Shown: positions 26,343-35,404, counted from the first letter of the stretch. The stretch is 64,000 nucleotides of DNA from CAWIVH01 sp963839475 (GCA_963839475.1 CAWIVH010000018.1:496001-560000); one strand, 5' to 3'. Numbers and translations: made by a program. The notes: generated by a model not told the origin, from the sequence alone.

Positions 26343-26635
26343 TTGAACCGCGAGGCCCCCTCAGACCTCGAAGGGTCGGCCCCGGACGCAAATCGCCACT
26401 TGCGCGCCCTGTGGTCGTCAAGACCTTTGTGTATCACATCTGTAAATTCTTGTTTTTCAGGCAAGATTTATTGAATCGTGAAAACGGTGGTGAAAGCAAC
26501 AAGTTCGCAGTTCTCAGTATCAGTTCGCAGTTCCTCATGCGACTGCGAACTGATACTGAGAACTGAGAACTGAAAACTGAGAACTTTGGTTGCGGCCAAA
26601 GGCTGCGTCACGGTCTCGATCGATATTGAAACCTT
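26343..26635. repeat. Composite repeat copy 2 with a 23-bp perfect hairpin
   Basis: The module from GTGTATCACATCTG (26429) to GCGTCACGGTCT (about 26617) is nearly identical to that at 14767-14955. The stem 26508-26530 with 26543-26565 is perfect over 23 bp, starting CAGTTCTCAGTATCAGTTCG, with loop TTCCTCATGCGA. The left flank begins TTGAACCGCGAGG but is otherwise diverged. It sits between the M16 genes and the divergent tetR operon. Confidence 0.85.
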
Positions 26636-26650
26636 TCCGATTCATTGCAC

Positions 26651-26703
26651 TTGACAATTTCAAACAATTGTTTTATTCATACATTTGTTTTATACGTTTG
26701 TTT
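26651..26703 (+). promoter_or_regulatory. Promoter and likely TetR operator
   Basis: TTGACA at 26651-26656 is a consensus -35; a weak -10 (TATTCA) follows after 17 nt. The spacer holds the perfect palindrome AAACAATTGTTT (26662-26673). Further TTTGTTT motifs near 26685 and 26697 form AT-rich direct and inverted repeats. Binding by the TetR protein encoded just downstream would block this promoter; that is inference. Confidence 0.6.
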
Positions 26704-26725
26704 GAATTGGCTTGGGTGCTCAGGG

Positions 26726-27415
26726 ATGCACGCCACAAAAAACCGGATCCTGGATACGGCTGAGAAGCTTTTCGCCGAACATGGCTACGATGCCACGTCG
26801 CTGCGTGCCATCACGCAAGCCGCGGGCGTCAACCTTGCGGCGGTCAACTATCATTTCAATTCCAAGGAATCGCTGATCCGTGCTGTTTTCGCCAGGCGCC
26901 TCGCCCGGCTGGCAGAACAGCGGCTGGGCATGCTGGATGCCTTCGAAAACGAGGCCCATGGCCGGCCAGTCCCGGTGGAAAAGCTGGTACGCGCCCTGGT
27001 GGTGCCTGCGATTCGCATGATGCACGATCCCGCGGGGGGTGGCGCCAGTTTCGCGCGCCTTCTCGGGCGCATGTACTCTTCTCCCAATTCCGTGATCCAA
27101 AAACTCTTTTTCCGGGAAATTGAGGGAGGTGTGGCCCGGTTCACGGCAGCCTTCCACCGGTCTTTGCCCGCACTTCCGTTTGAAGAAATGGCCTGCCGGA
27201 TTTTTTTCGGAATCGGGGTGATGTCCCACACGATGGCCTGCGGTTGGCTCCTGCCGATGATCTCAGGAGGCAGAGCCGACTCTTCGGATCTGGAGCAGAC
27301 CATCGAGAGGATCGTGGCATTTTTCGTTGCCGGCCTGCGGGCGCCGCTTCCAGTGCGATATCGCGCCGGATCCAGACGCCACGATGCCGCAGCGCTTGCC
27401 ATGCCGGGAGTTTAA
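26726..27415 (+). CDS. TetR-family repressor, CecR-like
   Basis: 229 residues, ATG at 26726 after CAGGG. The N-terminal TetR helix-turn-helix is clear: KNRILDTAEKLFAEHGYDAT then SLRAITQAAGVNLAAVNYHF. The C-terminal part looks like the DUF1956-type ligand domain found in CecR (YbiH) of E. coli. There CecR controls the ybhGFSR export genes, and the same gene types follow here. It begins the seven-gene operon at 26726-34341 and probably represses it through the AAACAATTGTTT site upstream. The inducer is unknown. Confidence 0.88.
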   Translation: MHATKNRILDTAEKLFAEHGYDATSLRAITQAAGVNLAAVNYHFNSKESLIRAVFARRLARLAEQRLGMLDAFENEAHGRPVPVEKLVRALVVPAIRMMHDPAGGGASFARLLGRMYSSPNSVIQKLFFREIEGGVARFTAAFHRSLPALPFEEMACRIFFGIGVMSHTMACGWLLPMISGGRADSSDLEQTIERIVAFFVAGLRAPLPVRYRAGSRRHDAAALAMPGV

Positions 27416-27452
27416 GACAACAAAATGGCGGGAAACCGCCGGAAATAAAGTT

Positions 27453-28826
27453 ATGCACAGAAATCACAGAATAGGGTGGCTGATCGCAGCGATGTTCTGG
27501 ATCTGCGGCGCGGCCGTCTGGCCGGCTCCCAAGGATTCACCGGAGACGCAGGGAACCGGAACCCGGGCGACCCTGCGACTGAGCCTGAAGCAGGCTGTGG
27601 ATCTTGCTCTCAGCCCGGATGGCAACGCAAAGGTAAAGATGGCAGAGGAACTGATCAGCCAGGCGCGCGCCCGCTCGGCCCAGGCGAAGGCCGCGCTGCT
27701 GCCCAACATCGATGCATCGATAGCCTACCAAAGCCAGACGCGCAATCTGGCCGCTTTTGGCATAGGATTCCGGATCCCCGGCTTCTATTTCAATCCGTTT
27801 GTGGGTCCTTTTAGCGTTTTCGACGCCAGAGCCACAGCAAACCAGTCGGTTTTCGACCTCAGCTCGATCAAACGATTTCAGGCCTCCCGCTCCGGCATCG
27901 GTCTGGCTGAGGCCGAGAAGGAAAACGCCCGCGACCAGGTGCGCGACGCCGTCGCCCGCTGTTACCTGGCTTGCCTCCGGACTCAGGCGACCCTGGAAAC
28001 CATCCAGGCTAACATTCGGCTCGCCGAGACGCTGGTAAAGCTGGCCGGGGATCAGAAAGCAGCCGGCACCGCGACAGGAATCGAGGTGACCCGGGCACAA
28101 GTGCAGCTCGCCAACGAAAAACAGCGGCTGCTGGTGGCCCGTAACGAGAACCGCCGCGCCCAGCTGGTTCTGCTGAAAACCGTCGGGTTGGACCTGGATG
28201 CTGCCGTGGAGCTTACCGAGGCATTGGAACTGGCGCCGGTTCCGCCATTGAAAATCGACGAGGCACTGAAGATCGCCCTGGATTCCCGGGCTGATTGGAA
28301 AGTGCAACAGAAGCGGAACCAGACGGCGGAGCTTAATTCTTCCGCAGTGAAAATGGAGCGTGTGCCGTCCGTCAACCTTTTCGGCGATTACGGATCCAGC
28401 GGGAATGCCATCAACGATTCGCTGCCGACGCGGGCCGTCGGATTCGCCGTCAGAATCCCGATTTTCGATGGGGGGAGGCGCGATGCACGGCGGGCGGAGG
28501 CGGGATCCCAGGTCCGGCAGGAACTCATTCGTGAACGGGATCTGCGCACCCAGATCGAGCTCGAGATCCGAACCGCGTTGGACAGCCTTGCCTCTGCCGA
28601 CGAACAGGTCCGCACGGCGGAAGAGGGGCTCAGCCTGGCGGAAAATGAACTGGCCCAGGCCCAGCGGAGATACAAGTCGGGAGTCGGCACAAGTATCGAA
28701 GTGACGGATGCCCAGACTCGTCTGCAACGTGCCCGGGAAAACCGGATTGCAGCTCTATTCAGCCACAACGTGGCCCGCATTGACTTGAGTTCGGCGACGG
28801 GCACCATTGAGCAGATGATTCCCTAG
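27453..28826 (+). CDS. TolC-family outer membrane efflux protein
   Basis: 457 residues, ATG at 27453, signal peptide (IGWLIAAMFWICGAAVWPAP). TolC-type repeats are visible: LSLKQAVDLALSPDGNAKVK near the N-terminus, then long alpha-hairpin helices (RAQVQLANEKQRLLVARNEN; IELEIRTALDSLASADEQVR). The pattern recurs twice, as in TolC. SIEVTDAQTRLQRARENRIA is the common C-terminal helix. It should form the trimeric outer membrane channel for the membrane-fusion and ABC proteins encoded next. E. coli ybh operons lack their own TolC. Gap to tetR is 37 nt. Confidence 0.88.
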   Translation: MHRNHRIGWLIAAMFWICGAAVWPAPKDSPETQGTGTRATLRLSLKQAVDLALSPDGNAKVKMAEELISQARARSAQAKAALLPNIDASIAYQSQTRNLAAFGIGFRIPGFYFNPFVGPFSVFDARATANQSVFDLSSIKRFQASRSGIGLAEAEKENARDQVRDAVARCYLACLRTQATLETIQANIRLAETLVKLAGDQKAAGTATGIEVTRAQVQLANEKQRLLVARNENRRAQLVLLKTVGLDLDAAVELTEALELAPVPPLKIDEALKIALDSRADWKVQQKRNQTAELNSSAVKMERVPSVNLFGDYGSSGNAINDSLPTRAVGFAVRIPIFDGGRRDARRAEAGSQVRQELIRERDLRTQIELEIRTALDSLASADEQVRTAEEGLSLAENELAQAQRRYKSGVGTSIEVTDAQTRLQRARENRIAALFSHNVARIDLSSATGTIEQMIP

Positions 28827-28852
28827 GACAAGGGAAACAGAGGTAACCCATC

Positions 28853-30037
28853 ATGAAACTGAACTGCCGTCTATCGATTCTCTTCTGGATTGTGGGTTTT
28901 GCAGCCTGGATGAGTCAGGTCTCCTGCGCTCTGTGGAAGCGCGATGCCTCCGACAGAATCAGGATTTCCGGCAACATCGAACTGACCCAGGTCAACATCG
29001 CTTTCAAAACCGCCGGAAGGATCACTGAGCTGACATTTGAGGAAGGCACCGAAGTCAGAAAAGGTGCCACGCTGGCGCGCCTCGATTCAAACCCGCTTCA
29101 GCAGCAACGATCGAGGGACGCCGCCTCGGTCACCCTGGCCGAAACCCAGTTGGCCCAGCAGAAAACCGGGATTGAATATCAGAAGGCTTCTCTGGCCGCC
29201 GAAATGGAAGTCCGCGAAGCGGCGCAGCGCCAGGCCGAGGCGCGGCTGGAGCAGCTTTTGGCAGGTTCTCGTCCTCAGGAAAAGGAGCAGGCGAGGGCAG
29301 CCGCCGAAGAGGCGCGCACCCAGAATCAGCTGGCGCGTCAGGAGTGGGATCGAGCCCAGGAGCTTTATAAAAGCGATGATATCTCCACCTCGCAGAGAGA
29401 TCAGTTCAAAATGAGGCATGATGCAACCACCGCATCCCTTAAACGGGCAGAGGAGCAGCTCGCGCTAGTCCTGGAGGGGCCCCGCAAGGAGGACATTGCC
29501 GCCGCCAGGGCGCAGGTGGAGCAGGCTAAGGCCGCAGTGAAACTGGCCGAGGCCGCCCGCATCGAGCTCAAGCGAAAGGAACAGGAGCTCGAGAGCCGCC
29601 TGGCCCAGATCGAACAGGCCAGGGGGCAGCTTGGAATAACCGAGGCCCTCCTGGATGATACTTCGGTGTCATCTCCGATCGACGGCATGGTGCTGGTCAA
29701 ATCCGCGGAACCCGGGGAAATCGTCGCCGCCGGTACGACAATCGCAACTCTGGGGGAATTGGATAAACCGTGGCTGCGCGGTTATGTCAATGAAAAGGAT
29801 CTCGGGCGAGTAAAACTTGGAATGAAGGTGAAGGTCACTACAGATTCAGCTCCGGGCAAGTATTACGCGGGTCGCATCAGCTACATCGCCTCGGAGGCCG
29901 AATTCACCCCCAAACAGATCCAGACCCAGGAAGAGCGGGTGAAATTGGTCTACCGGATCAAGATCGAGGTGGAAAATCCGGGGCACGAACTCAAGCTCAA
30001 CATGCCGGCGGACGCTGAAATCATGCTCGGGTCCTAA
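28853..30037 (+). CDS. HlyD/YbhG-type membrane fusion protein
   Basis: 394 residues. An N-terminal hydrophobic segment (RLSILFWIVGFAAWMSQVSC) may be an anchor or a lipoprotein signal. The biotinyl-lipoyl halves flank a coiled coil: GRITELTFEEGTEVRKGATL (about 55-75) and SSPIDGMVLVKSAEPGEIV (about 275-295). Between them are three or more long helices. The barrel domain (PWLRGYVNEKDLGRVKLGMK) and a YRIKIEVENPGHELKLNMPA tail follow. It bridges the inner-membrane ABC pump and the TolC channel. It resembles E. coli YbhG in size and order within the operon. Confidence 0.88.
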   Translation: MKLNCRLSILFWIVGFAAWMSQVSCALWKRDASDRIRISGNIELTQVNIAFKTAGRITELTFEEGTEVRKGATLARLDSNPLQQQRSRDAASVTLAETQLAQQKTGIEYQKASLAAEMEVREAAQRQAEARLEQLLAGSRPQEKEQARAAAEEARTQNQLARQEWDRAQELYKSDDISTSQRDQFKMRHDATTASLKRAEEQLALVLEGPRKEDIAAARAQVEQAKAAVKLAEAARIELKRKEQELESRLAQIEQARGQLGITEALLDDTSVSSPIDGMVLVKSAEPGEIVAAGTTIATLGELDKPWLRGYVNEKDLGRVKLGMKVKVTTDSAPGKYYAGRISYIASEAEFTPKQIQTQEERVKLVYRIKIEVENPGHELKLNMPADAEIMLGS

Positions 30038-30073
30038 ACCGGACAAACCGACCGCAACCACAGGAAAGCACCC

Positions 30074-31081
30074 ATGACCGGGCAGAATCCCGATTCTCAA
30101 GGCCAGAATTCTCAGCCCATGGCGCGCGCGAGCGGCCTGAGCCGAAAGTTCGGGGATCTCACCGCCGTGGACCGGCTGAACCTGGAAATCTCCCGGGGTG
30201 AGATTTTCGGGTTGGTGGGGCCGGACGGCGCCGGAAAAACCACTACCCTGCGCCTGCTTTCGGGTTTGATGAATCCTACGTCCGGCAGCGTGGAAATTGC
30301 GGGGTTCGATCTGGCGTCCGGAGCGGATAAAGTAAAAGACCTGATGGGATATATGGCCCAGAGATTCGGCCTTTACGTCGATCTCACGGTCGAGGAAAAC
30401 ATGCAGTTTTACGCGGACCTCTTCGGCCTTCCGGCCGCGGAAAGAGGGCCTCTGATCCAGCGTCTCATGAAGATGACGCGAATGGACCCATTCCGCAGCC
30501 GGCCTGCCGGCAAACTCTCGGGCGGCATGAAGCAGAAGCTGGCCCTGATGTGCGCCCTGCTGCATCATCCGCAGATTCTCTTCCTGGATGAACCGACGAA
30601 CGGTGTCGATCCGGTTTCCAGGCGTGATTTCTGGGCGATCCTTTATCAACTCGTAAAAGACGGGATGACCGTGGTGATCACGACGGCCTACCTCGATGAA
30701 GCCGAGCGCTGCAACCGGGTCGGGCTGATGCACCAGGGAAAGCTGATCCGCTGTGCGCCGCCGGGAGAGCTCAAATCTTCAATGGCAGAATCCTGCTACG
30801 AGGTCCAGGTGCAGGATCAGAGGATGGCACGCGATTTCTTCGATCGCAACGCCGGCGTGCTGAGCGTGGAACCAGCGGGTGCATTTTTACATATGTTTTT
30901 GGCTGCGGAGACAGAGGGTCCGGACAAACTGGCTGCAGGCCTCGCCGAGGCAGGGGGCGGGACGGCCACCTTCCGGCCGATCTCCCCGTCGCTGGAGGAC
31001 GTGTTCATCGCCCTGATACGCAAAACCGAAATCGAGGCGAACAGGAAAAACTCGGGGGCACGGAGTGCCCGGGGATACTAA
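30074..31081 (+). CDS. ABC transporter ATPase (first of two)
   Basis: 335 residues. Walker A is GPDGAGKTT, the signature is KLSGGMKQKLAL, and Walker B is ILFLDEPTNGVDP. The D-loop and H-loop follow (TTAYLDEAERC; note the switch-region His of many ABC ATPases is not in the usual TH position here, it reads TTAYLDE). The C-terminal 90 residues look like the regulatory extension of YbhF-type ATPases. In E. coli YbhF is one chain with two ATPase halves; here the halves are separate genes 1 nt apart. It powers export with the two permeases. Confidence 0.9.
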   Translation: MTGQNPDSQGQNSQPMARASGLSRKFGDLTAVDRLNLEISRGEIFGLVGPDGAGKTTTLRLLSGLMNPTSGSVEIAGFDLASGADKVKDLMGYMAQRFGLYVDLTVEENMQFYADLFGLPAAERGPLIQRLMKMTRMDPFRSRPAGKLSGGMKQKLALMCALLHHPQILFLDEPTNGVDPVSRRDFWAILYQLVKDGMTVVITTAYLDEAERCNRVGLMHQGKLIRCAPPGELKSSMAESCYEVQVQDQRMARDFFDRNAGVLSVEPAGAFLHMFLAAETEGPDKLAAGLAEAGGGTATFRPISPSLEDVFIALIRKTEIEANRKNSGARSARGY

Positions 31082-31082
31082 C

Positions 31083-32054
31083 ATGGACTCGATCGGACAG
31101 AATCAGGGAAAGGCCAACGGCTGGGCGGTCGAGGTGGAAAACCTCTCCAAGATCTTCGACAAATTCCGGGCGGTTGACGACATCAGTTTCAAAGTGCGCC
31201 GCGGGGAGATATTCGGTTTCCTCGGGCCGAACGGCGCAGGGAAATCGACAACCATACGGATTCTGTGCGGCCTCTTGATACCGACTTCAGGAAGAGCCGT
31301 GGTCGGAGGCCTGGATGTCTTTTCACAGGCGGAGGCCATTCGAAAAAACATTGGATACATGTCGCAGAAATTCTCCTTGTACGACGACCTGACGGTCGAG
31401 GAAAACATCCAGTTTTTCCAGGGAATTTACGGAGTGCCGGCTAACCTTCGCGAAGAGCGACGCGACTATGTCCTCCGAATGGCCGGCCTCGAAGACCGGC
31501 GGAAGTCGATGACCCGGGTGCTCGCCGGCGGGTGGAAGCAGCGGCTTGCCCTCGGCTGCGCCATTCTGCACCAACCTCCAATACTTTTCCTGGATGAGCC
31601 CACATCCGGCGTGGATCCCATTGCGAGGCGTGGATTTTGGTCCTTGATTTATGAGCTATCGGACCAGGGGCACACCATTTTCGTCAGTACGCACTACATG
31701 GACGAGGCGGAGTACTGCCACCGGCTGGCCCTGATGCACCGCGGGAAGGTGATTGCCCTCGGGAAACCATCGGAGCTTAAAAATCAGCTGAAAACCCAGG
31801 TACTGCTGCATCTTGATTCGGCGGACCCGCTGGAGAGCATGAAAGCGTTGGAAGGAATGAAAGGAGTGAAAGATGTGGCGGTGTTCGGAGCCGGACTGCA
31901 CATTTCGGTTTCGGATGCCGGGAAGGATGCCGAACGAATCCGGAGCGAACTGGAAGCACGGTCGATTGAAATCCGAAGCCTGGAGGAGATCCAGCCCTCC
32001 ATGGAGGATGTCTTCGTGGCCATGATCGAAGAGGAGGAGCGTAAGGCATCATGA
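31083..32054 (+). CDS. ABC transporter ATPase (second of two)
   Basis: 323 residues. Walker A is GPNGAGKST, the signature is variant VLAGGWKQRLAL (LAGGW in place of LSGGQ), and Walker B is ILFLDEPTSGVDP. The switch His is present in STHYMDEAEYC. The LAGGW signature and C-terminal SLEEIQPSMEDVFVAMIEEE are seen in the second half of YbhF-type ATPases. The ATG at 31083 is one base after the previous stop. The stop overlaps the next start (ATGA). The two ATPases probably form a heterodimer in which the nucleotide sites may be unequal. Confidence 0.9.
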   Translation: MDSIGQNQGKANGWAVEVENLSKIFDKFRAVDDISFKVRRGEIFGFLGPNGAGKSTTIRILCGLLIPTSGRAVVGGLDVFSQAEAIRKNIGYMSQKFSLYDDLTVEENIQFFQGIYGVPANLREERRDYVLRMAGLEDRRKSMTRVLAGGWKQRLALGCAILHQPPILFLDEPTSGVDPIARRGFWSLIYELSDQGHTIFVSTHYMDEAEYCHRLALMHRGKVIALGKPSELKNQLKTQVLLHLDSADPLESMKALEGMKGVKDVAVFGAGLHISVSDAGKDAERIRSELEARSIEIRSLEEIQPSMEDVFVAMIEEEERKAS

Positions 32055-33184
32055 GCATCCGGCGCACCCGAGCCATGGCACGCAAAGAGCTGTTGCATAT
32101 CCTGAGGGATCCCCGGAGCCTGATTATGGCCTTGGCTTTGCCCGTGCTTATGATCCTCCTCTTCGGTTACGCCCTGACTCTGGATGTCGACCGGATCCCC
32201 ACTATTGTCTACAACCGCGATGGAAGCCCGGAAAGCCGGGAACTGGTTTCCCGCTTCAGCGGTTCCCGGTTTTTCTTCGTTCTGGGTGAGTCGAAAGATT
32301 ATGCCGCGATAGAAAACGGCATAAATCGGGATCAATGCATGCTCGGCGTGGTGATTCCGGAAGGCTATGCGCGAAAGCTGCTGACGGGTCAGGAAGCTCA
32401 GGTTCAACTCATATTCGACGGCAGCGACTCGAACACGGCCTCGATCGCCCGGGGATACGCGACAGCGCTCATGCAGGCATATAGCCTGGAACTGCGCTCC
32501 AAAGCGCAGTTACGCAGGGGAGCCGGACTCCTGCGCCCTCCGGTCGATGGGCGGTTGAGAATCTGGTACAACAGCGAACTCAAGTCAAAGAATTACGTGG
32601 TTCCGGGCCTGATAGCCTTCATCATGATGATCATCGCAGCCCTTTTGACCTCTCTCACGATCGCGCGCGAGTGGGAAATGGGGACGATGGAACAGCTTCT
32701 CTCGACCCCGGTCCGGCCGGCCGAAATCGTCTTCGGCAAAATGCTCGCCTTTTTTTTGCTGGGCATCGCAGACATGATCATTGCCATCGTGGTGGGCGTG
32801 TTCGTGTTTCAGGTTCCGATGCGCGGCAGCTATCTGTTCCTGGTCGTAACCTCATGTATTTTCCTGACCGGGGCGCTGTTTTGGGGGATCTTGCTTTCGG
32901 CAGTCACGCGAACGCAGCTTCTGGCTTACCAGGCAGGGTTGCTGACCTCTTTCCTTCCGGCATTCCTGTTGTCGGGCTTTGTTTTCGCGATTGAGAACAT
33001 GCCAATCCCGATTCAGGTCGTCACCTACATTTTCCCGACCCGGTATTTTGTCACGATTTTGAAGGGCATTTTTCTGCGTGGAGTCGGGTTGGAGGTCCTA
33101 TGGCTTGAGGTCGGACTCCTCCTGGTTTACGCGAGTGTTGTCTTCCTGATTGCAACCAGGAAAATGGGACAGAAAGTGGCGTGA
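32051..33184 (+). CDS. ABC-2 permease (YbhS/YbhR type), first
   Basis: 377 residues. One membrane segment near the N-terminus (SLIMALALPVLMILLFGYAL) is followed by a long periplasmic region, then five C-terminal segments: AFIMMIIAALLTSLTIARE, MLAFFLLGIADMIIAIVVGV, GSYLFLVVTSCIFLTGALFW, LLTSFLPAFLLSGFVFAIEN, and VGLLLVYASVVFLIA. EWEMGTMEQLLSTPVRPAEI is the typical ABC-2 coupling segment. Translation is coupled on both sides (ATGA with the ATPase, GTGA with the next permease). It forms the export path with the paired permease. Confidence 0.9.
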   Translation: MSIRRTRAMARKELLHILRDPRSLIMALALPVLMILLFGYALTLDVDRIPTIVYNRDGSPESRELVSRFSGSRFFFVLGESKDYAAIENGINRDQCMLGVVIPEGYARKLLTGQEAQVQLIFDGSDSNTASIARGYATALMQAYSLELRSKAQLRRGAGLLRPPVDGRLRIWYNSELKSKNYVVPGLIAFIMMIIAALLTSLTIAREWEMGTMEQLLSTPVRPAEIVFGKMLAFFLLGIADMIIAIVVGVFVFQVPMRGSYLFLVVTSCIFLTGALFWGILLSAVTRTQLLAYQAGLLTSFLPAFLLSGFVFAIENMPIPIQVVTYIFPTRYFVTILKGIFLRGVGLEVLWLEVGLLLVYASVVFLIATRKMGQKVA

Positions 33185-34341
33185 GAGCAATGTGGGAAAG
33201 AATCAAGGTCATCATCAGGAAAGAATTTCTCCAGACACTCCGGGAGCCGCGCCTTCGCGCGCTGTTGATTTTTCCCCCGATAGTGCAGTTGGTGATTTTC
33301 GGCTATGCCGTCAACCTGGACGTCGAACATTCCCGCATCGGGTGGATGGACCTGGACCAAACCCAGGAAAGCCGCGAACTGCTGGCCTCATTTGAGGGAT
33401 CGGGATACTTCCAGGTAACAGCCCTCCCGCGAAGCGAAGAGGAGGTGAGGCAGTTACTGGATCAGGGTCGGGCTCTGGCGGTCATACGTGTCCTTCCCGG
33501 TTTCGGCAGGGACATCCGGCGCGGCGACATCGCCTCCGTACAGGCTCTCATGGACGGTACTAATTCAAACACGGCAGCCATTGTATCGAACTATACAAAC
33601 CAGGTAGTTGCGGGGTATGCATCCGATTTGCTTACCGGCCGGCAGAATTCCAGACTGCTGGCACAAGCCGGGGGGCAGGCAGTCGCAGTACCAGCTGCGG
33701 GCATCTCGGCCCGCAACCGGGTCTGGTTCAATCCTGATCTCAAGAGCCGCGATTATTTTGTCCCGGGAATTGTGGTGAACATCATCGGCCTCGTCACCAT
33801 CATGCTCACAGCCATGAGCATCGTTCGCGAAAAAGAGATTGGCACCATGGAGCAATTGATGGTGACCCCAATACGGCCGATCGAATTGATGCTGGGGAAG
33901 ATTCTGCCTTTCGGTGTCATGGGCCTGTTTGAAGTCGCCCTGGTGGTGATCGGGGCGCTGGTGGTCTTCCACACTCCCCTGCGCGGAAGCCTTTTGCTGC
34001 TCTTTTTCTGCTCCGGCCTTTTTCTGCTGACGACGCTAGGGACCGGCCTTTTCATTTCCACGATATCCAGGACTCAACAGCAAGCCATGATGTCGACCTT
34101 CTTCTTTTTCAGTCCGGCGATGCTCCTGAGCGGTTTCGCGTTCCCCATCCGCAACATGCCTGTAGTCGTTCAGTATCTTACTTATCTGAATCCGCTGCGT
34201 TACTTCATCCAGATAGTTCGAGGAATATTCCTCAAAGGCACCGGAGTGACGTTTCTCTGGCCGCAGATGGCAGCCCTGCTGGTTTTCGGCACAGCCATTC
34301 TTGTTCTCAGCGCGCTTCGCTTCCACAAGCGCCTCGACTGA
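33181..34341 (+). CDS. ABC-2 permease (YbhS/YbhR type), second
   Basis: 386 residues if translation begins at GTG 33181 (GTGA overlap); ATG at 33190 is nearly equally likely. Same layout as its neighbour: LLIFPPIVQLVIFGYAVNLD near the N-terminus, long periplasmic part, then VPGIVVNIIGLVTIMLTAMS, KEIGTMEQLMVTPIRPIELM as coupling segment, and four more membrane segments. It pairs with the upstream permease. It is the last gene of the tetR-tolC-hlyD-ABC-ABC-permease-permease operon. The exported compound is unknown; CecR-type operons in E. coli affect sensitivity to some antibiotics. Confidence 0.9.
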   Translation: MRAMWERIKVIIRKEFLQTLREPRLRALLIFPPIVQLVIFGYAVNLDVEHSRIGWMDLDQTQESRELLASFEGSGYFQVTALPRSEEEVRQLLDQGRALAVIRVLPGFGRDIRRGDIASVQALMDGTNSNTAAIVSNYTNQVVAGYASDLLTGRQNSRLLAQAGGQAVAVPAAGISARNRVWFNPDLKSRDYFVPGIVVNIIGLVTIMLTAMSIVREKEIGTMEQLMVTPIRPIELMLGKILPFGVMGLFEVALVVIGALVVFHTPLRGSLLLLFFCSGLFLLTTLGTGLFISTISRTQQQAMMSTFFFFSPAMLLSGFAFPIRNMPVVVQYLTYLNPLRYFIQIVRGIFLKGTGVTFLWPQMAALLVFGTAILVLSALRFHKRLD

Positions 34342-34420
34342 AACAGAATCGGGCATAATTTTTCGGGAGCAGGAAAAACTAATCCGCCCTGCTGTTGCCG
34401 GATCGATCTCAGCTGGATTT

Positions 34421-35404
34421 TCACGGGGAAGCTGCGAGCTGTGCTCGTGCTGTTTGCAGCGATTTTCGTACACTTGGCACCCAGTCCGAATCGGGATGCA
34501 GTTTCAAGAATTCTTCCATTTCCTCAATCGCTGCTTTCAGATCATTCCGTCGGGCGTAAATTTCCACCAGGAAGAGCTGAGGGTATGAAAAATGACCTGG
34601 ATCCAGCGCTTTGGCCTGCTTGAGATGAGTTTCCGCGGCTTCGAACCGGCCTATGTAGAAACAGGTTTTTCCCAACTGCGAATGAGCCAGAGGGTCTCCC
34701 GGCATAGCCTTGACCGCCGCTTCGTTGTACTGGAGAGATTCTTCGAACCGGTTGAGGGCGATCAAAACTCCCCCCAGATTCACGAGCGGCGAATAGGCTT
34801 CGGGATCGGCTTTTAATGCATCCCGGAAATATTTTTCAGCCTGCTGGTATTGGCGGCTCTGATAGGAAATAGTCCCCAGGTTGTTCAATGCGGCTGAAAA
34901 CTCGGGCGCTATCTCCAGAGCTTTTTTGAGATGTTCGACTGCTTTATCGATATCCTGGCGGGACAGGAATTCCTGGGCGCGGCGATATTCCTGGGCGGCG
35001 TTTTCCGATACCGCGAGTTCGGACCTTGAAACCTTGGTCCTCCGGTCCACGGGAGCGGTTTGACCGAATTTGAGCTCCACTGAAACCCTGCCTTTCGGGT
35101 CGGCGAAGCTTTTACCCACCTCAATAGTTTTTTGAGTTTCCCCAACCCGCGGCACAGCAGCGATCAACGTATAGGTGCCTTCGGGGATCTCCTTAAATCG
35201 GAATGTGCCATCTCGACCTGCCAGCGTCTGGTTGCTGTAGGGTGCCAGGGCGCCATGAAGGAATACTACCGGCATGACATCGATGAAAGGAGTCCCGTCA
35301 TTCCGAAGCACGCGGCCACGCACCTCATACGCTTTTTTCTTGGATTCGGACCATGAGGACATCGGAATCAGGCTAAGCAGGAGAACCGCGAGGATAGGTC
35401 GCAT
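34421..35404 (-). CDS. Secreted TPR protein with carboxypeptidase-regulatory-like domain
   Basis: 327 residues with a signal peptide (MRPILAVLLLSLIPMSSW). Residues about 25-110 form a CarboxypepD_reg/transthyretin-like domain (YEVRGRVLRNDGTPFIDVMP, DGTFRFKEIPEGTYTLIAAV). From about 140 there are five or so tetratricopeptide repeats: AQEYRRAQEFLSRQDIDKAV, AALNNLGTISYQSRQYQQAE, PLVNLGGVLIALNRFEESLQ, AHSQLGKTCFYIGRFEAAET, PQLFLVEIYARRNDLKAAIE. It should act as a protein-binding scaffold in the periplasm or at the outer membrane. It converges on the export operon. No catalytic motif. Confidence 0.85.
   Translation of the reverse strand: MRPILAVLLLSLIPMSSWSESKKKAYEVRGRVLRNDGTPFIDVMPVVFLHGALAPYSNQTLAGRDGTFRFKEIPEGTYTLIAAVPRVGETQKTIEVGKSFADPKGRVSVELKFGQTAPVDRRTKVSRSELAVSENAAQEYRRAQEFLSRQDIDKAVEHLKKALEIAPEFSAALNNLGTISYQSRQYQQAEKYFRDALKADPEAYSPLVNLGGVLIALNRFEESLQYNEAAVKAMPGDPLAHSQLGKTCFYIGRFEAAETHLKQAKALDPGHFSYPQLFLVEIYARRNDLKAAIEEMEEFLKLHPDSDWVPSVRKSLQTARAQLAASP

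Noticed and set aside
26508..26565. 23-bp hairpin read as a terminator
   Set aside because: No T-run follows on either strand, it lies between divergent genes, and a second copy occurs elsewhere; a repeat explains it better.
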